Shown piece by piece: positions 54,066-62,662 of a stretch of 64,000 nt of DNA. The notes under the pieces were generated by a model, which saw only the letters and a program-made list of their open reading frames with translations, did not search any database and was not told where the DNA came from. The DNA is from Thermoanaerobaculia bacterium (GTDB lineage: Bacteria > Acidobacteriota > Thermoanaerobaculia > UBA5066), in contig JAJVIN010000041.1 in assembly GCA_022071945.1 (NCBI GenBank), positions 1 to 64,000 of the forward strand, in the 5' to 3' direction. Position 1 is the stretch's first letter, and every line of letters begins with the position of its first letter. A program made the translations under genes and the position numbers.

Positions 54066-54217
54066 GAGAAAAGCCTCGTCACGACATAGAAGAGAACGAT
54101 CTCGACTAAGAGACCAAGGAGAACGGCCGCATAGAGCCTCGGCCAGGTTCCGAGGACCGGCGGCGGTTCTTCTTCACTTTCCTTTGTGGCGAGATTCTGG
54201 TTCTCGCCAGGGCTCAC
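54062..54217 (-). CDS. 51-residue single-span membrane protein, coupled to the symporter
   Basis: The GTG start at 54217 overlaps the PIG-L stop (GTGA), and the TGA stop at 54062-54064 overlaps the symporter ATG. The product has a charged N-terminus (about 1-27), one span (about 28-47, LYAAVLLGLLVEIVLFYVVT) and a short tail. Such double overlaps strongly suggest stoichiometric expression with both neighbours. It may be an accessory subunit of the symporter; no family recognised. Confidence 0.75.
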   Translation of the reverse strand: MSPGENQNLATKESEEEPPPVLGTWPRLYAAVLLGLLVEIVLFYVVTRLFS

Positions 54218-56721
54218 TTCTGACCTCGGGCGGCGATCAGGTTCGCGAAGACGCGGTAAGCGCCCGGCACGCCTGCCGGCAGCTGCCGGAACCACGCGTA
54301 GCCGGTGTAGATGAAGACTCCCTTGCCGTGGCGGGCGTAGAGGAGTCCGCCCTCCTTGCCCGGCTCGCCCGGGTCCGAGCACGACAGGACTGTTTCGTAC
54401 CTGTCGTCCCATGAGCCCGGGAAATAGAGGCCCCTCTCCTGGACCCACCCGTCGAAGTCCGAGTGCGTCACGACGTTCGGTTCCGAAAGGAGCGGGTGCC
54501 CCTCCTTCACGAACTTGACCGGGGCTTCCTCGAGGGTCACGCGATCCCTGGAGAGCTTCATGGGGTAGGGCCCGAGGTCCTCCGTGACGAGATCCGCCGT
54601 CGTGTTGTACTGGGCGACGAAGGTTCCGCCCTTCTGAACGTACTCGAGGATCCTCTTCTGAAGGGACTTCAGGCGGGGACGCGTGTTGTAGGCCCGGATG
54701 CCCGCGATGATCACGTCGAAAGCGGAGAGGTCGGAGAGCAGGTCGTCGTCGGAAAGAAGCGTGACCCTGTACCCGAGCTGCCGGAGCGCATCCGGGATGC
54801 CGTCGCCCGATCCGTTGATGTAGCCGGCATTCCTCCCGCGGGTTTCGATCCCGAACCTCACGAGCTTCGACTCCGCCGGTGGAACGAGCGTCTGGATGGG
54901 GATGTGGGGGTGGTCGATCCGGACGATCCCGTGTGAGAAGACGCGGCCCTCGACCTCGGCCTCGGCCCGCATGGTTCCCTCGGCGAACGCATCCGGGGGA
55001 GTCAGTTCGAAAGCCAGGCGAGCCTCCTCGCCCGTCTTCTCGAAGACGAAAGGCCGTGGCTCCGAGACCTTGAAACCCTCCGGGACCCGGAGCCTGACCG
55101 TTCCCGAGACCTTCGCCCTGTTCGCCCTCACGGAGACGTAGACCGTCTTTGAGGCCGGATTCGGGAAGAGGATCACGGGATCCTCGAGGAGGAGCGAGAC
55201 CTTCGGGACGACTTCGAGGAGGCGGTAGCGCTCCCCGTGGACCGGATCCGTGAAGCGGTACTGGACGGGAGACGTGAAGACGAGCTTCTCCTGGCCGGCC
55301 CTGAGGGTGAACCGCGCCGTGAGGACGGGCCGATTCTCCGGTTCGAGAAGGTCAGCCTTCCGGGTCACCTTGAAGAGGCCCTTGCCGGCCTTCTCTTCGA
55401 GCCAGTAAGGGTGAGTCTCCTCGGTGTCCTCCGGGATCCGCGAGACGAATTCGACCTTGACCGGCTGGTTGTTCGACAGTTCCTGGGGAAGGGCCGGGCC
55501 CTTACCGGGCGCGGTCTGACGATCCACCTCGACCGCCTCGAGGATCCATCCGACTCCGGAGCGGTTGATGACGGTCGCCGCCACGGCCACCTCTCCGGCC
55601 GGATAGGTGGTGGGGGACGCGGCGATCGCCTCGACCCAGAGTCCCGTTGCGGCGCGGATCACTTCCTGGATTTCCTCTCGCTTTTCCGCGACGAAGGGGT
55701 CCGGGCCCAGCGCGCGAAGAACCCCGAGGGCCTTGAGAAGCGGCGGGACGACGAGCTCGGGCTTCTCGGGCCGGTAGGCCTTCCGGGCGGCTGTGATCCA
55801 CTCTTCGACGGCGGCCCCGCCCTTGACACGCTTCCAGCTCAGGTCGATGCCCTCGAGGGGGTCCTTCTCAGCTTCGTCCCCCCCCGTGAGGGACAGGTAA
55901 TTGAGGATCGAGCCGCGTCTTTCCGGGGCGCCGAAGCCCTGACTCTTGTGCATGGACCGGCTCTCGCCCGCGATCTCGGAGTACGCCCGGCCGAGGTAGG
56001 GGTTGAAGGCCCCGAGATCGACGGCGAGCGATTTCGGGGGCTTGGGGTCTTCCTGCCGGAAGCGGAAGACGTTCCAGAAGACCCGTTTCGGCCGCCAGGG
56101 CGTCAGGCCTTCCTTCGTGATCTGCTCGGGGAAGCGCTTCGGGTCACCCGCGGCGGCGAAGGCCTCCTCGGCCAGGATCGCCGACGCCGTGTGCTGTCCG
56201 TGCCCTCCCTCTCCGGTTTTCGGAAAACGGGTCACGATGATGTCCGGACGGAAGGATCGGATGACCCGCACGACATCCGAAAGGACCTCTTCCTTGCCCC
56301 AGATGGCCAGGGTTTCCTCGGGCGATTTCGAGTAGCCGAAATCGACGGCCCGGGTGAAGAACTGCCGCGCCCCGTCGATTCGGCGCGCCGCCAGGAGCTC
56401 CTGTGTACGGATGACCCCGACGAGCTCGCCCTTCTCGGGCCCGATGAGATTCTGGCCGCCATCTCCCCGGGTCAGGGAGAGGTAGGCCGTGCGCATGAGC
56501 CTCCCGTGGGTGAGGTAGGCGAGCATGGCGGTGTTCTCGTCGTCGGGGTGGGCCGCGATGTAGAGCGCGTTTCCGAGAACGGAAAGCCGCTCGAGGGCAA
56601 GCGGAATCTCCGCGGCGGGAAAAGGCCGCGGAGGCTGCGAGAGGAGGACGGAGCGGGCAAGGACGAGGAGAGCAAGGGCGGCTCCGGCCACGAGCCGCCC
56701 GGAAAGACACGGCACCTTCAT
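54214..56721 (-). CDS. PIG-L-type deacetylase with C-terminal GATase-like domain, secreted or anchored
   Basis: The 835-residue product has a signal or anchor segment (about 7-27), a PIG-L (LmbE) domain (about 45-290) with the zinc motif AHPDDEN (His58, Asp60, Asp61) and a later His in GEGGHGQHTA. A beta-sandwich region (about 390-590) follows, then a C-terminal alpha/beta region (about 600-830; LLSDLSAFDVIIAGIRAYNTRPRL, VQKGGTFVAQYN) like the class I glutamine-amidotransferase fold. PIG-L enzymes remove N-acetyl groups from sugars. The start ATG 56721 is where the signal sequence begins. It is coupled to the 51-residue protein and the symporter downstream. Confidence 0.88.
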   Translation of the reverse strand: MKVPCLSGRLVAGAALALLVLARSVLLSQPPRPFPAAEIPLALERLSVLGNALYIAAHPDDENTAMLAYLTHGRLMRTAYLSLTRGDGGQNLIGPEKGELVGVIRTQELLAARRIDGARQFFTRAVDFGYSKSPEETLAIWGKEEVLSDVVRVIRSFRPDIIVTRFPKTGEGGHGQHTASAILAEEAFAAAGDPKRFPEQITKEGLTPWRPKRVFWNVFRFRQEDPKPPKSLAVDLGAFNPYLGRAYSEIAGESRSMHKSQGFGAPERRGSILNYLSLTGGDEAEKDPLEGIDLSWKRVKGGAAVEEWITAARKAYRPEKPELVVPPLLKALGVLRALGPDPFVAEKREEIQEVIRAATGLWVEAIAASPTTYPAGEVAVAATVINRSGVGWILEAVEVDRQTAPGKGPALPQELSNNQPVKVEFVSRIPEDTEETHPYWLEEKAGKGLFKVTRKADLLEPENRPVLTARFTLRAGQEKLVFTSPVQYRFTDPVHGERYRLLEVVPKVSLLLEDPVILFPNPASKTVYVSVRANRAKVSGTVRLRVPEGFKVSEPRPFVFEKTGEEARLAFELTPPDAFAEGTMRAEAEVEGRVFSHGIVRIDHPHIPIQTLVPPAESKLVRFGIETRGRNAGYINGSGDGIPDALRQLGYRVTLLSDDDLLSDLSAFDVIIAGIRAYNTRPRLKSLQKRILEYVQKGGTFVAQYNTTADLVTEDLGPYPMKLSRDRVTLEEAPVKFVKEGHPLLSEPNVVTHSDFDGWVQERGLYFPGSWDDRYETVLSCSDPGEPGKEGGLLYARHGKGVFIYTGYAWFRQLPAGVPGAYRVFANLIAARGQK

Positions 56722-56759
56722 CAGGGGTGTTCTACTCCAGAAACGGGGATCGAGTTTCG

Positions 56760-57527
56760 CTAGCGCTTCGCCGCCTGGACGATCTGCTTGGCTCGCGAAG
56801 CCTCCGGAGCGTCGGGAGCGAGCTTCAGGAACCGGTTCATGTCGTTGACGAGCTGGTCTTTCTTGCCGAGCTTCTCCTGGGAAAGCGCCCGGTAGTAGTA
56901 CGCGTAGGCCCACCCGCCGTCCTTCTCGATGGACTTCGTGAAGAAGTCGACCGCCTCGGGCCACTTCTGCTGAAGCACGTAGTTGATGCCCGTGCGGTAC
57001 AGGGCCTGGACGTTGGCGGGCTCGTCCTCACGGAGCTTGGCGAGTGTCTTCTCGGCGTCCTCGAACTTCTTCAGACGCTGCTGAGCGATCGCGAGCGAGA
57101 GCCGGGCGGAGGAGTTCTTCGCATCCCCCTCGAGGATCTTGGTCGAAAGCTCCTCCGCCTTCTTGAAAGCATCGTCCGCCTCGCCGCCCTTGTTGGCCCG
57201 AAGAAGCATCTCGCCCAGGACGGCGGCCGCTTCGGGATCGGACGGCGAGAGCTCCCTCGCCTTCTTCGCGAGGCCAAGCGCCTCATCCGTCTTCTTTTCC
57301 ATTTCGAGAAGGCGGCCCATCGCCAGGGCGAGGCTGGCGTTCTCGGAAGCCTTCGAGGCCACGGGATCGAGAGCCTTTCGCGCCTCCTTGGGCTGCGCCA
57401 CGTCCAGCCTCTTGACCGCCTCCGCAACGGCTTCTGGAACGGAAGGCTGCTTGACCTCCGCCATCGCGGGCAACGAGAGCACGAGCAAGGAACAGAGAGA
57501 AAGCGAAAGGAACCGGTCGAGCGTCAT
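56760..57527 (-). CDS. Secreted TPR-repeat protein
   Basis: The 255-residue product has a signal peptide (about 1-23, FLSLSLCSLLVLSLPAMA) followed by about five TPR-like helix pairs (for example ALAMGRLLEMEKKTDEALGLAKKAREL and LYRTGINYVLQQKWPEAVDFFTKSIEKDG). It probably mediates protein contacts in the periplasm. ATG 57527 is preceded by AAGGAGG, an excellent ribosome-binding site. It lies 38 bases before the PIG-L gene, same direction. Confidence 0.85.
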   Translation of the reverse strand: MTLDRFLSLSLCSLLVLSLPAMAEVKQPSVPEAVAEAVKRLDVAQPKEARKALDPVASKASENASLALAMGRLLEMEKKTDEALGLAKKARELSPSDPEAAAVLGEMLLRANKGGEADDAFKKAEELSTKILEGDAKNSSARLSLAIAQQRLKKFEDAEKTLAKLREDEPANVQALYRTGINYVLQQKWPEAVDFFTKSIEKDGGWAYAYYYRALSQEKLGKKDQLVNDMNRFLKLAPDAPEASRAKQIVQAAKR

Positions 57528-57573
57528 CGGGACCTCCTTAGGTATTGCGAGTCTGTCGTTTCCAGGACCGGGG

Positions 57574-58641
57574 TCAGGACACGAGGGCGGACCGCCTCGG
57601 AACATCGCGCCCTTTCAGCTGTCCGCAGGCGGCATCCGCTCCGAGACCTTTGGACCACCTCACGGTGACCGCCACACCGAGGGATGCAAGCGTCCTGCCG
57701 AAGAGATCGACCGTCTGATCGGACGAGCGGTTCAATCCGGGCAGCCACTCCGTGGACTCGTTCAGCGGGATGAGGTTGACCTTGCACGGGAACGGGCGCA
57801 CGAGGCGGGCGAGCCGGCGTGCGATTTCGACGGAATCGTTGAGACCCTGAATCAGGACGTACTCGAAGGTGAGCCTCCGTCCCTTCTCGAGCGGCCAGCG
57901 GCCGAGGACCGCCATCAGGGCGTCCAGGGGATAGGCCCTGTTGATGGGCATGATGCGGCTCCTCATCGCGTCGTCGGGAGCGCACAGAGACACGGCCAGG
58001 TTCGGCCGGATCTCGCGGGCCGAAAGGGCCTCGATCCCCGGCACGATTCCCGAGGTCGAAACGGTGACGCGTCGGGGCGACACCTCCCGGAAGAGGAGGT
58101 CGAGAGCCTGATTCACGGCCTCGACGTTCAAGAGAGGCTCACCCATCCCCATGAAGACGACGTTGGCCTCGCGGGGTCCGAAGCCCTTCTCGCGGGAGAT
58201 GGCCAGGTACTGCCCGATGATCTCGCCGGCGGTCAGGTTTCTCCCCCCTCCCATCCGGCCCGTGACACAGAACTTGCAGTCGACGGCGCACCCCGACTGG
58301 GAGGACACACAGATCGTGGTCCGCTCTCCGTCGGAGATGTAGACGGCCTCGATCCGAGCCCCGTCGCCGAGCTCGAAGAGGTACTTCAGGGCGCCGTCCT
58401 CGGCGGGAGTTCTCCCCACAACCGCCGGGAGGCCGACACAGAAGCTCTCGGCGAGAGCCGACCTGAGCGATGCGGGCAAGTTGGTCATCTCGGAAAAGGA
58501 CGCCGCCCGCCGGTCGTGAATCCACTGGAAGACCTGCCGGGCCCGGTACGGCTCCCGGCAGACGGAGGAAAGGAGAGCGGCGATCTCCTTCTCCGAGCGC
58601 CCCAGGAGGCTCTTCTTCTCGGGAATCCCGGGAGCTGACAT
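57574..58641 (-). CDS. rlmN: 23S rRNA m2A2503 / tRNA m2A37 methyltransferase
   Basis: The 355-residue radical-SAM enzyme has the iron-sulphur motif CAVDCKFC (Cys-X3-Cys-X2-Cys), MGMGEPLLNVEAV, TVSTSGIVPGIEAL, LAVSLCAPDDAMRSRIMPINRAYPL, and the C-terminal methyl-carrying Cys in GADAACGQL. It sits 15 bases after the hypothetical gene upstream, in an apparent operon with the isoprenoid genes. Confidence 0.96.
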   Translation of the reverse strand: MSAPGIPEKKSLLGRSEKEIAALLSSVCREPYRARQVFQWIHDRRAASFSEMTNLPASLRSALAESFCVGLPAVVGRTPAEDGALKYLFELGDGARIEAVYISDGERTTICVSSQSGCAVDCKFCVTGRMGGGRNLTAGEIIGQYLAISREKGFGPREANVVFMGMGEPLLNVEAVNQALDLLFREVSPRRVTVSTSGIVPGIEALSAREIRPNLAVSLCAPDDAMRSRIMPINRAYPLDALMAVLGRWPLEKGRRLTFEYVLIQGLNDSVEIARRLARLVRPFPCKVNLIPLNESTEWLPGLNRSSDQTVDLFGRTLASLGVAVTVRWSKGLGADAACGQLKGRDVPRRSALVS

Positions 58642-58656
58642 CAGGAAGGCCGGGGC

Positions 58657-59031
58657 TCAGTCCTTGGGGACGATCTTCGACCGCGAGGAGAAGGCGGCCG
58701 TCGAGCGGCGCCTGGCCCTGACGGGACGAGTCGGGTCGATACCGAGAGATTTCAGGAGCTTCAGATCCTTCACGTTGATCTGAAAGGAAGCGCTTTCGGC
58801 TTCTTTCCTGTGAGCCGACTGCGAGCCCCGGCGAATCGAGGGCAGGGCGGCCTCGGTCCTCTCACCGAGGTGCTCGAGCGCCACCGTCACGTCCAAGATC
58901 AGGTAAGGGTCCTGACCGAGCTCGCGGATCCTCTCCAGGATCTCGTGGACAAGAGGAGAGACGGAGATCGCTTCATTGATGGCCGACCCCAGCTCCTTCA
59001 GCTCGTTCCGCACGTTCTCGTCGAGCGCCAT
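58657..59031 (-). CDS. Hypothetical protein
   Basis: The 124-residue product is mostly helical at the N-terminus (ELKELGSAINEAISVSPLVHEILERIRELG), with a basic, Ser/Arg-rich C-terminus. Tight spacing (11 bases after the synthase, 15 before rlmN) supports it as a real gene. It has no recognised family; a small adaptor or regulator is possible but unsupported. Confidence 0.6.
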   Translation of the reverse strand: MALDENVRNELKELGSAINEAISVSPLVHEILERIRELGQDPYLILDVTVALEHLGERTEAALPSIRRGSQSAHRKEAESASFQINVKDLKLLKSLGIDPTRPVRARRRSTAAFSSRSKIVPKD

Positions 59032-59042
59032 GGCGCGTGACT

Positions 59043-59957
59043 CTAGAGCCCGGCCTTCTCCGAGTCAATCGAAGAAAGGAGGCGGCGGTCCCTGACGAAG
59101 CGCCTGTCGAGAAGCCTCTTCCCGACTTCCAGGATCTTCTCGGAGCGGGAGAGGCTCACCCGCCCGAAGAGCGAGAAGAGCGGATCCTTCTCGACTCGCC
59201 GGGCGACCTCCGCGTAGATCCCGCCCATCATGGTGACGGCGAACTTGCAGGGAGGGTCGACCAGGAACTTGATGGGCTCTGCCTTGACGAAGAAGGTCAG
59301 AGCCCGCCGTGCCTCGAATCTCAGGAGGGAGGCGAACTCCGCCGACGGGCGCCGCGTGAGGAGGTCGAGCTCTGTGACCCCGAACTGATCCAGATCCTCG
59401 GCGGGCAGGTAGATCCGGTCCCGGTCGAGGTCATCCCCGACGTCCCGGATGATGTTCGTGAGCTGCAGAGCCGTGGCCAGGTAGCGGCCGTGGCGTTCGG
59501 CCTCGAGGTTTCCGAGGCCTCCGAAGATCGCGAGCGAGATGGTGGAGATGGTGGAAGCCACGAGATCGCAGTAGCCCAGCAGCTCCTGGAAGGTCTCGTA
59601 GCGCGTCTTGACGAGGTCCTGCCGGCAGCCCTGGATGAGTCCGGCGAAGGCTTCCTTTGGAATCGGGAAGGTCTCGAGGGCCGCGGCGAGAGCGACTCCC
59701 GTCGAGGTTTCGGGCCGGCCCGCGTAGATGGCCTCGAGCTCCCTTGCCCAGACGTCGAGACGCGCGGGAGCGGTCTCGGGATCCCCCTCGTCGACCGCGT
59801 CGTCGGCCATCCGGCACAGGGAGTAGGCCGCGTAGACGGCCTGGCGGCGGTCCTTCGGGAGGAAACGGAAGCCGACGGAGAAGTTCGCTCCCTGCGAGTG
59901 GGTGAGGGCCCTCGTCTCGCGCCGCGCGTCCTTCAGGGGCTGGGGGGCGGCCGTCAT
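59043..59957 (-). CDS. Squalene/phytoene synthase family enzyme
   Basis: The 304-residue protein is a head-to-head prenyl synthase. Both aspartate-rich motifs are present (MADDAVDEGD and IIRDVGDDLDRDRIYLP), as is the YCDLVAST active-site helix. Family members make squalene, presqualene diphosphate (HpnC/HpnD) or phytoene; the sequence alone does not settle which. Its ATG overlaps the stop of the FAD-dependent reductase (ATGA), so the two probably act in the same isoprenoid pathway (hopanoid, carotenoid or another lipid). Confidence 0.9.
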   Translation of the reverse strand: MTAAPQPLKDARRETRALTHSQGANFSVGFRFLPKDRRQAVYAAYSLCRMADDAVDEGDPETAPARLDVWARELEAIYAGRPETSTGVALAAALETFPIPKEAFAGLIQGCRQDLVKTRYETFQELLGYCDLVASTISTISLAIFGGLGNLEAERHGRYLATALQLTNIIRDVGDDLDRDRIYLPAEDLDQFGVTELDLLTRRPSAEFASLLRFEARRALTFFVKAEPIKFLVDPPCKFAVTMMGGIYAEVARRVEKDPLFSLFGRVSLSRSEKILEVGKRLLDRRFVRDRRLLSSIDSEKAGL

Positions 59958-61093
59958 GCGATCCTCCCGAGCTCCGGTGCCCGGATCTCCTTCTCCCTGG
60001 CCCGGCACCAGTGGTCTTCCAGCCGGTGGGCGCAGCGGCCCCGGTTCTTCCACGCGCGCATGATGACGGGCGCCAGGGCGCGGCGCCACCAGGAGGGCCG
60101 GTACCAGAACGAGAGGAACCGCCGGAAATCAACGTGGCGCGCCAGCAGCATGAAGAGCGACAGGCCGAAGTTCCCGCCCGCCTCGTAGAGAAACCGGTTG
60201 ACGATGGAGGCTCGCTGCCGCCGCAGAAAGCGCGCGCGCTGAAGGGCCTGGAAGTCCTCGCCGGAAAGAAGAGCCTCGGCCGCCAGGGCGCCCGAGCTGA
60301 TGGCGTACCGCATGCCGAGGCCGAAGAGGTAGTCCTGGAAGGCGCCGGACTCCCCCACCGCATCGCGTCCGTCCCTCTTGGCGGTCTCTTTCACGGCGAA
60401 GTTCATGAAGGAGTAGGCATCTTGCCTGTTTTCCATGTGAACGTCCTCGACCTCCAGAAGGCGCTTGAGGGACGAGTCGAAGTACGCGTCGATGCGCGAG
60501 AAGTCCCGCACGATGGCACATCCGAAGGTTCCGCGTCCGCCGAGGGTAAAGAGGTAGGCGTAGCCGCCGGGGGCGTGGCGGTGGTCGTAGAGGACGCGGA
60601 CGCGGTCGACGGAGTCGGTTGTGAACGTGGTCTCGCGAGCGAGGCCATCGGGCGTCTGCGGGCCCGTGGCAACGAGACCCGCCGCTTTCGGTTCGAGGCG
60701 TGAGCGAAAACGGACCTCGGCCCCCGAGGCCTGTGCGTGGGCGAGAAGGACGGAGTCGAGGGTGCCCTCGCCCGGACCGCGAGTGACGAACCAGCCGTAC
60801 GGAACCTTCGATGTGATCCGGACGTGGCGGAGCCTGGAGTCGAAGAAGTCCGCCCAGGTGGCGGGCCGCCAGGGAGGGGCGGGAAGGCCCAGCCGGGAGA
60901 AGAGGGCAGGCACGGAGTCGCTGGGGTCGGAGGCGTCCTCGATGACCTGGTAGTCGCCGATGAAGCGGGCGCCGACGGTGGCGTTCTTCTCGTGGACCGT
61001 GACCTTCCATCCGGCCCGGGCGAGAAGCGAGGCCGCGACGAGCCCCGCCGGGCCGGCCCCGGCGATGTCGATCGTTCTCGGCGTCGTGCTCAC
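59954..61093 (-). CDS. FAD-dependent oxidoreductase, geranylgeranyl-reductase-like
   Basis: The 379-residue flavoprotein opens with the dinucleotide-binding motif DIAGAGPAGLVAASLLARAG and a matching late segment (FLFGLGMRYAISSGALAAEALL). It is closest in layout to the geranylgeranyl reductase / Lhc-like FAD family, which saturates or modifies isoprenoid chains. The C-terminus (about 310-379) is basic and contains two Cys (GRCAHRLEDHWCR). It is the first gene of the set, followed by the prenyl synthase, so a role in polyprenyl or carotenoid processing is inferred. Confidence 0.85.
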   Translation of the reverse strand: MSTTPRTIDIAGAGPAGLVAASLLARAGWKVTVHEKNATVGARFIGDYQVIEDASDPSDSVPALFSRLGLPAPPWRPATWADFFDSRLRHVRITSKVPYGWFVTRGPGEGTLDSVLLAHAQASGAEVRFRSRLEPKAAGLVATGPQTPDGLARETTFTTDSVDRVRVLYDHRHAPGGYAYLFTLGGRGTFGCAIVRDFSRIDAYFDSSLKRLLEVEDVHMENRQDAYSFMNFAVKETAKRDGRDAVGESGAFQDYLFGLGMRYAISSGALAAEALLSGEDFQALQRARFLRRQRASIVNRFLYEAGGNFGLSLFMLLARHVDFRRFLSFWYRPSWWRRALAPVIMRAWKNRGRCAHRLEDHWCRAREKEIRAPELGRIA

Positions 61094-61135
61094 CGGTTCG
61101 GGATTATGGGCGAAAGGAGAGGGCCGTAAAACGAA

Positions 61136-61157
61136 GGCCCCCTCGCGAGAGGGGGCC
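61136..61157 (-). terminator. Rho-independent terminator of the SLH-gene tail
   Basis: A 9-bp GC-rich stem (GGCCCCCTC / GAGGGGGCC) with a four-base loop is followed on the minus strand by TTCGTTTT. It lies 29 bases past the stop of the SLH fragment. Confidence 0.7.
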
Positions 61158-61185
61158 GGGTTTAGAGGGTTGAGGGAAAAACCCG

Positions 61186-61362
61186 CTAGGGTGTCGTCAC
61201 GAGACCCAGCAGGCGTCCGAGGAACTCACCGATTTGAGCCCTCGTGACGAGGTCGTAGGGGCAGAAGGCCAGGTTGTTGCCAGGGGCGCCCGCGCATCCG
61301 CGAGTGAGCCTGTCTGCATAGCCCACGTTGGCCTCACGGCGCGGCCACGTCGCGACCTTCAT
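61186..61362 (-). pseudogene. C-terminal tail of an S-layer-homology (SLH) protein
   Basis: The last residues read GCAGAPGNNLAFCPYDLVTRAQ followed by an FL motif, matching the end of an SLH domain (the GC...FCP...VTRAQ...FL pattern). SLH proteins are normally hundreds of residues with a signal peptide and up to three SLH repeats; here only about 40 family-like residues remain, though stop codon and terminator survive. The missing 5' part would lie where the divergent cyclase gene and its promoter now start, so a deletion or rearrangement is likely. Confidence 0.55.
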
Positions 61363-61468
61363 TCCGGGGTAGCTCTTTCCGGCGGTTCGGTCTTTCCGGG
61401 GACCGTCCCATCCAGCCTCTCCGAATCCATCTCCGTCTTTACCCAGGCCTGTGGCACCATTAGTACTC

Positions 61469-62380
61469 ATGAACCCGTTCCCGAAAGCGCTGCAGGATCT
61501 CCACTCGCTGGGGAAGGAAGAAACTCTCGAATACGGCCGGTTTCTCTGGAGAGAGGGCGACCGGGGCGAGGAGGTTGTCTTGCTCTTGGACGGCAACCTC
61601 GAGGTCGTTCACGAACCGTCCGGGGGCGAGACCGTCGTTCTCAGGAGCCTGGAGCCCGGGGCCATCGTCGGCGAGCTCGCTTGCCTGGACGGCCGGGAAC
61701 GATCGGCCGGGGTCCGGGCGGTCTCCGCCTGCAAGATCCTGAGGATTCCGGCCAGCGAGTTCCGCAGGATCGTCTCGGAACGGCACGACATCGTCCTCGA
61801 GCTCTTCTGGCAGCAGGTCGACCGGGTTCGCAGCCTCACCGGCCGGGTCACGCAGGTCCACCGCGCCTCCATCACCGACTCCTTGACCGGCCTCTACAAC
61901 TTCGGCTTCTTCAGGGAACGGCTCCACCTCGAGGTCGACCGGGCCCTCGCCACGGGCGACCCGCTCTCGCTCGCCGTCTTCGACATCGACCACTTCAAGA
62001 ACTACAACGACACCCACGGCCACTCCGCCGGCAACGACGCCCTCGCAAAGCTCGCCAAGACGATACGGTCCAGCAGCAGGCGCGGTGACGTCGTCGCCCG
62101 CTACGGAGGCGAGGAGTTCGTCGTCCTTCTCTACGGCACGGCCCGCGACGAGGCGGCCACGTTCGCCAACCAGATCCGCCTCCGGATCGAGGAGACGGTC
62201 TTCATCGAGGGCGACCCGGAGGTCCATGTCACCGTCAGCGGGGGCGTCGCCGTCTTGCCCGACGACGCCCATTCCGCCCCCGCCCTCTTCGAGGCCGCGG
62301 ACCACAACCTCTACAAGGCCAAGCAGTCCGGCCGCAACCGGATCGTGTCCGAGCCTTCGGGGGCGGAAAAGAGCGCCTAG
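61469..62380 (+). CDS. Diguanylate cyclase with N-terminal cyclic-nucleotide-binding domain
   Basis: The 303-residue protein has a cNMP-binding (CRP-like) beta-barrel (about 10-125; VLLLDGNLEVVHEPSGGETVVLRSLEPGAIVGELACLDG) and a GGDEF domain (about 140-298). The active-site motif is YGGEEFVV, and an inhibitory RxxD site (RRGD) sits at the right spacing before it. The protein should make c-di-GMP with product feedback, under control of a small ligand bound at the N-terminus. The Arg that binds cAMP phosphate in CRP is not obviously conserved, so the ligand may differ. ATG 61469 is preferred to GTG 61451. Confidence 0.92.
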   Translation: MNPFPKALQDLHSLGKEETLEYGRFLWREGDRGEEVVLLLDGNLEVVHEPSGGETVVLRSLEPGAIVGELACLDGRERSAGVRAVSACKILRIPASEFRRIVSERHDIVLELFWQQVDRVRSLTGRVTQVHRASITDSLTGLYNFGFFRERLHLEVDRALATGDPLSLAVFDIDHFKNYNDTHGHSAGNDALAKLAKTIRSSSRRGDVVARYGGEEFVVLLYGTARDEAATFANQIRLRIEETVFIEGDPEVHVTVSGGVAVLPDDAHSAPALFEAADHNLYKAKQSGRNRIVSEPSGAEKSA

Positions 62381-62405
62381 CCAGAAACAGCGCCGGCCGC
62401 GCAGC

Positions 62406-62596
62406 GCCTCTCTCGCCTCCCCTTGCGAAGGGGAGGCGGGCCGGAGGGGTCCAGGCGCCGGCTGCGATGGATCTGGAGCTCATTCGGATCGGGCTCGGGA
62501 CCCCTCCCGAGCCTTGCGGCTCGGCCTCCCCTTCGCAAGGGGAGGCGGGGACCCTCGCCACGATCAGTCGCTCCGGAAACCGGGCGAGAGAGGGGC
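62406..62596. repeat. Nested palindromic MITE-like element
   Basis: Outer arms CCTCTCTCGCC (62407-62417) and GGCGAGAGAGG (62583-62593) are inverted repeats. Inside lie two 23-base palindromes with 10-bp stems (arms GCCTCCCCTT/AAGGGGAGGC) at 62415-62437 and 62524-62546, which are exact reverse complements of each other. A further inverted pair is GGAGGGGTCC (62443-62452) / GGACCCCTCC (62498-62507). There is no coding capacity. The arrangement suggests a non-autonomous mobile repeat of about 190 bases. Confidence 0.75.
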
Positions 62597-62639
62597 ATCC
62601 TCTCCACACCGCGTGACATTCGAGCTCTAACTCCCCCGA

Positions 62640-62662
62640 CCCCCTCTTTACAAAAGAGGGGG
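62640..62662. repeat. Short perfect hairpin downstream of the S9 peptidase gene
   Basis: CCCCCTCTTT and AAAGAGGGGG form a 10-bp perfect stem with a three-base loop. It may end transcription of the peptidase gene (stop at 62765) but lacks a following T-run on either strand, so it could equally be a repeat. Confidence 0.5.
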
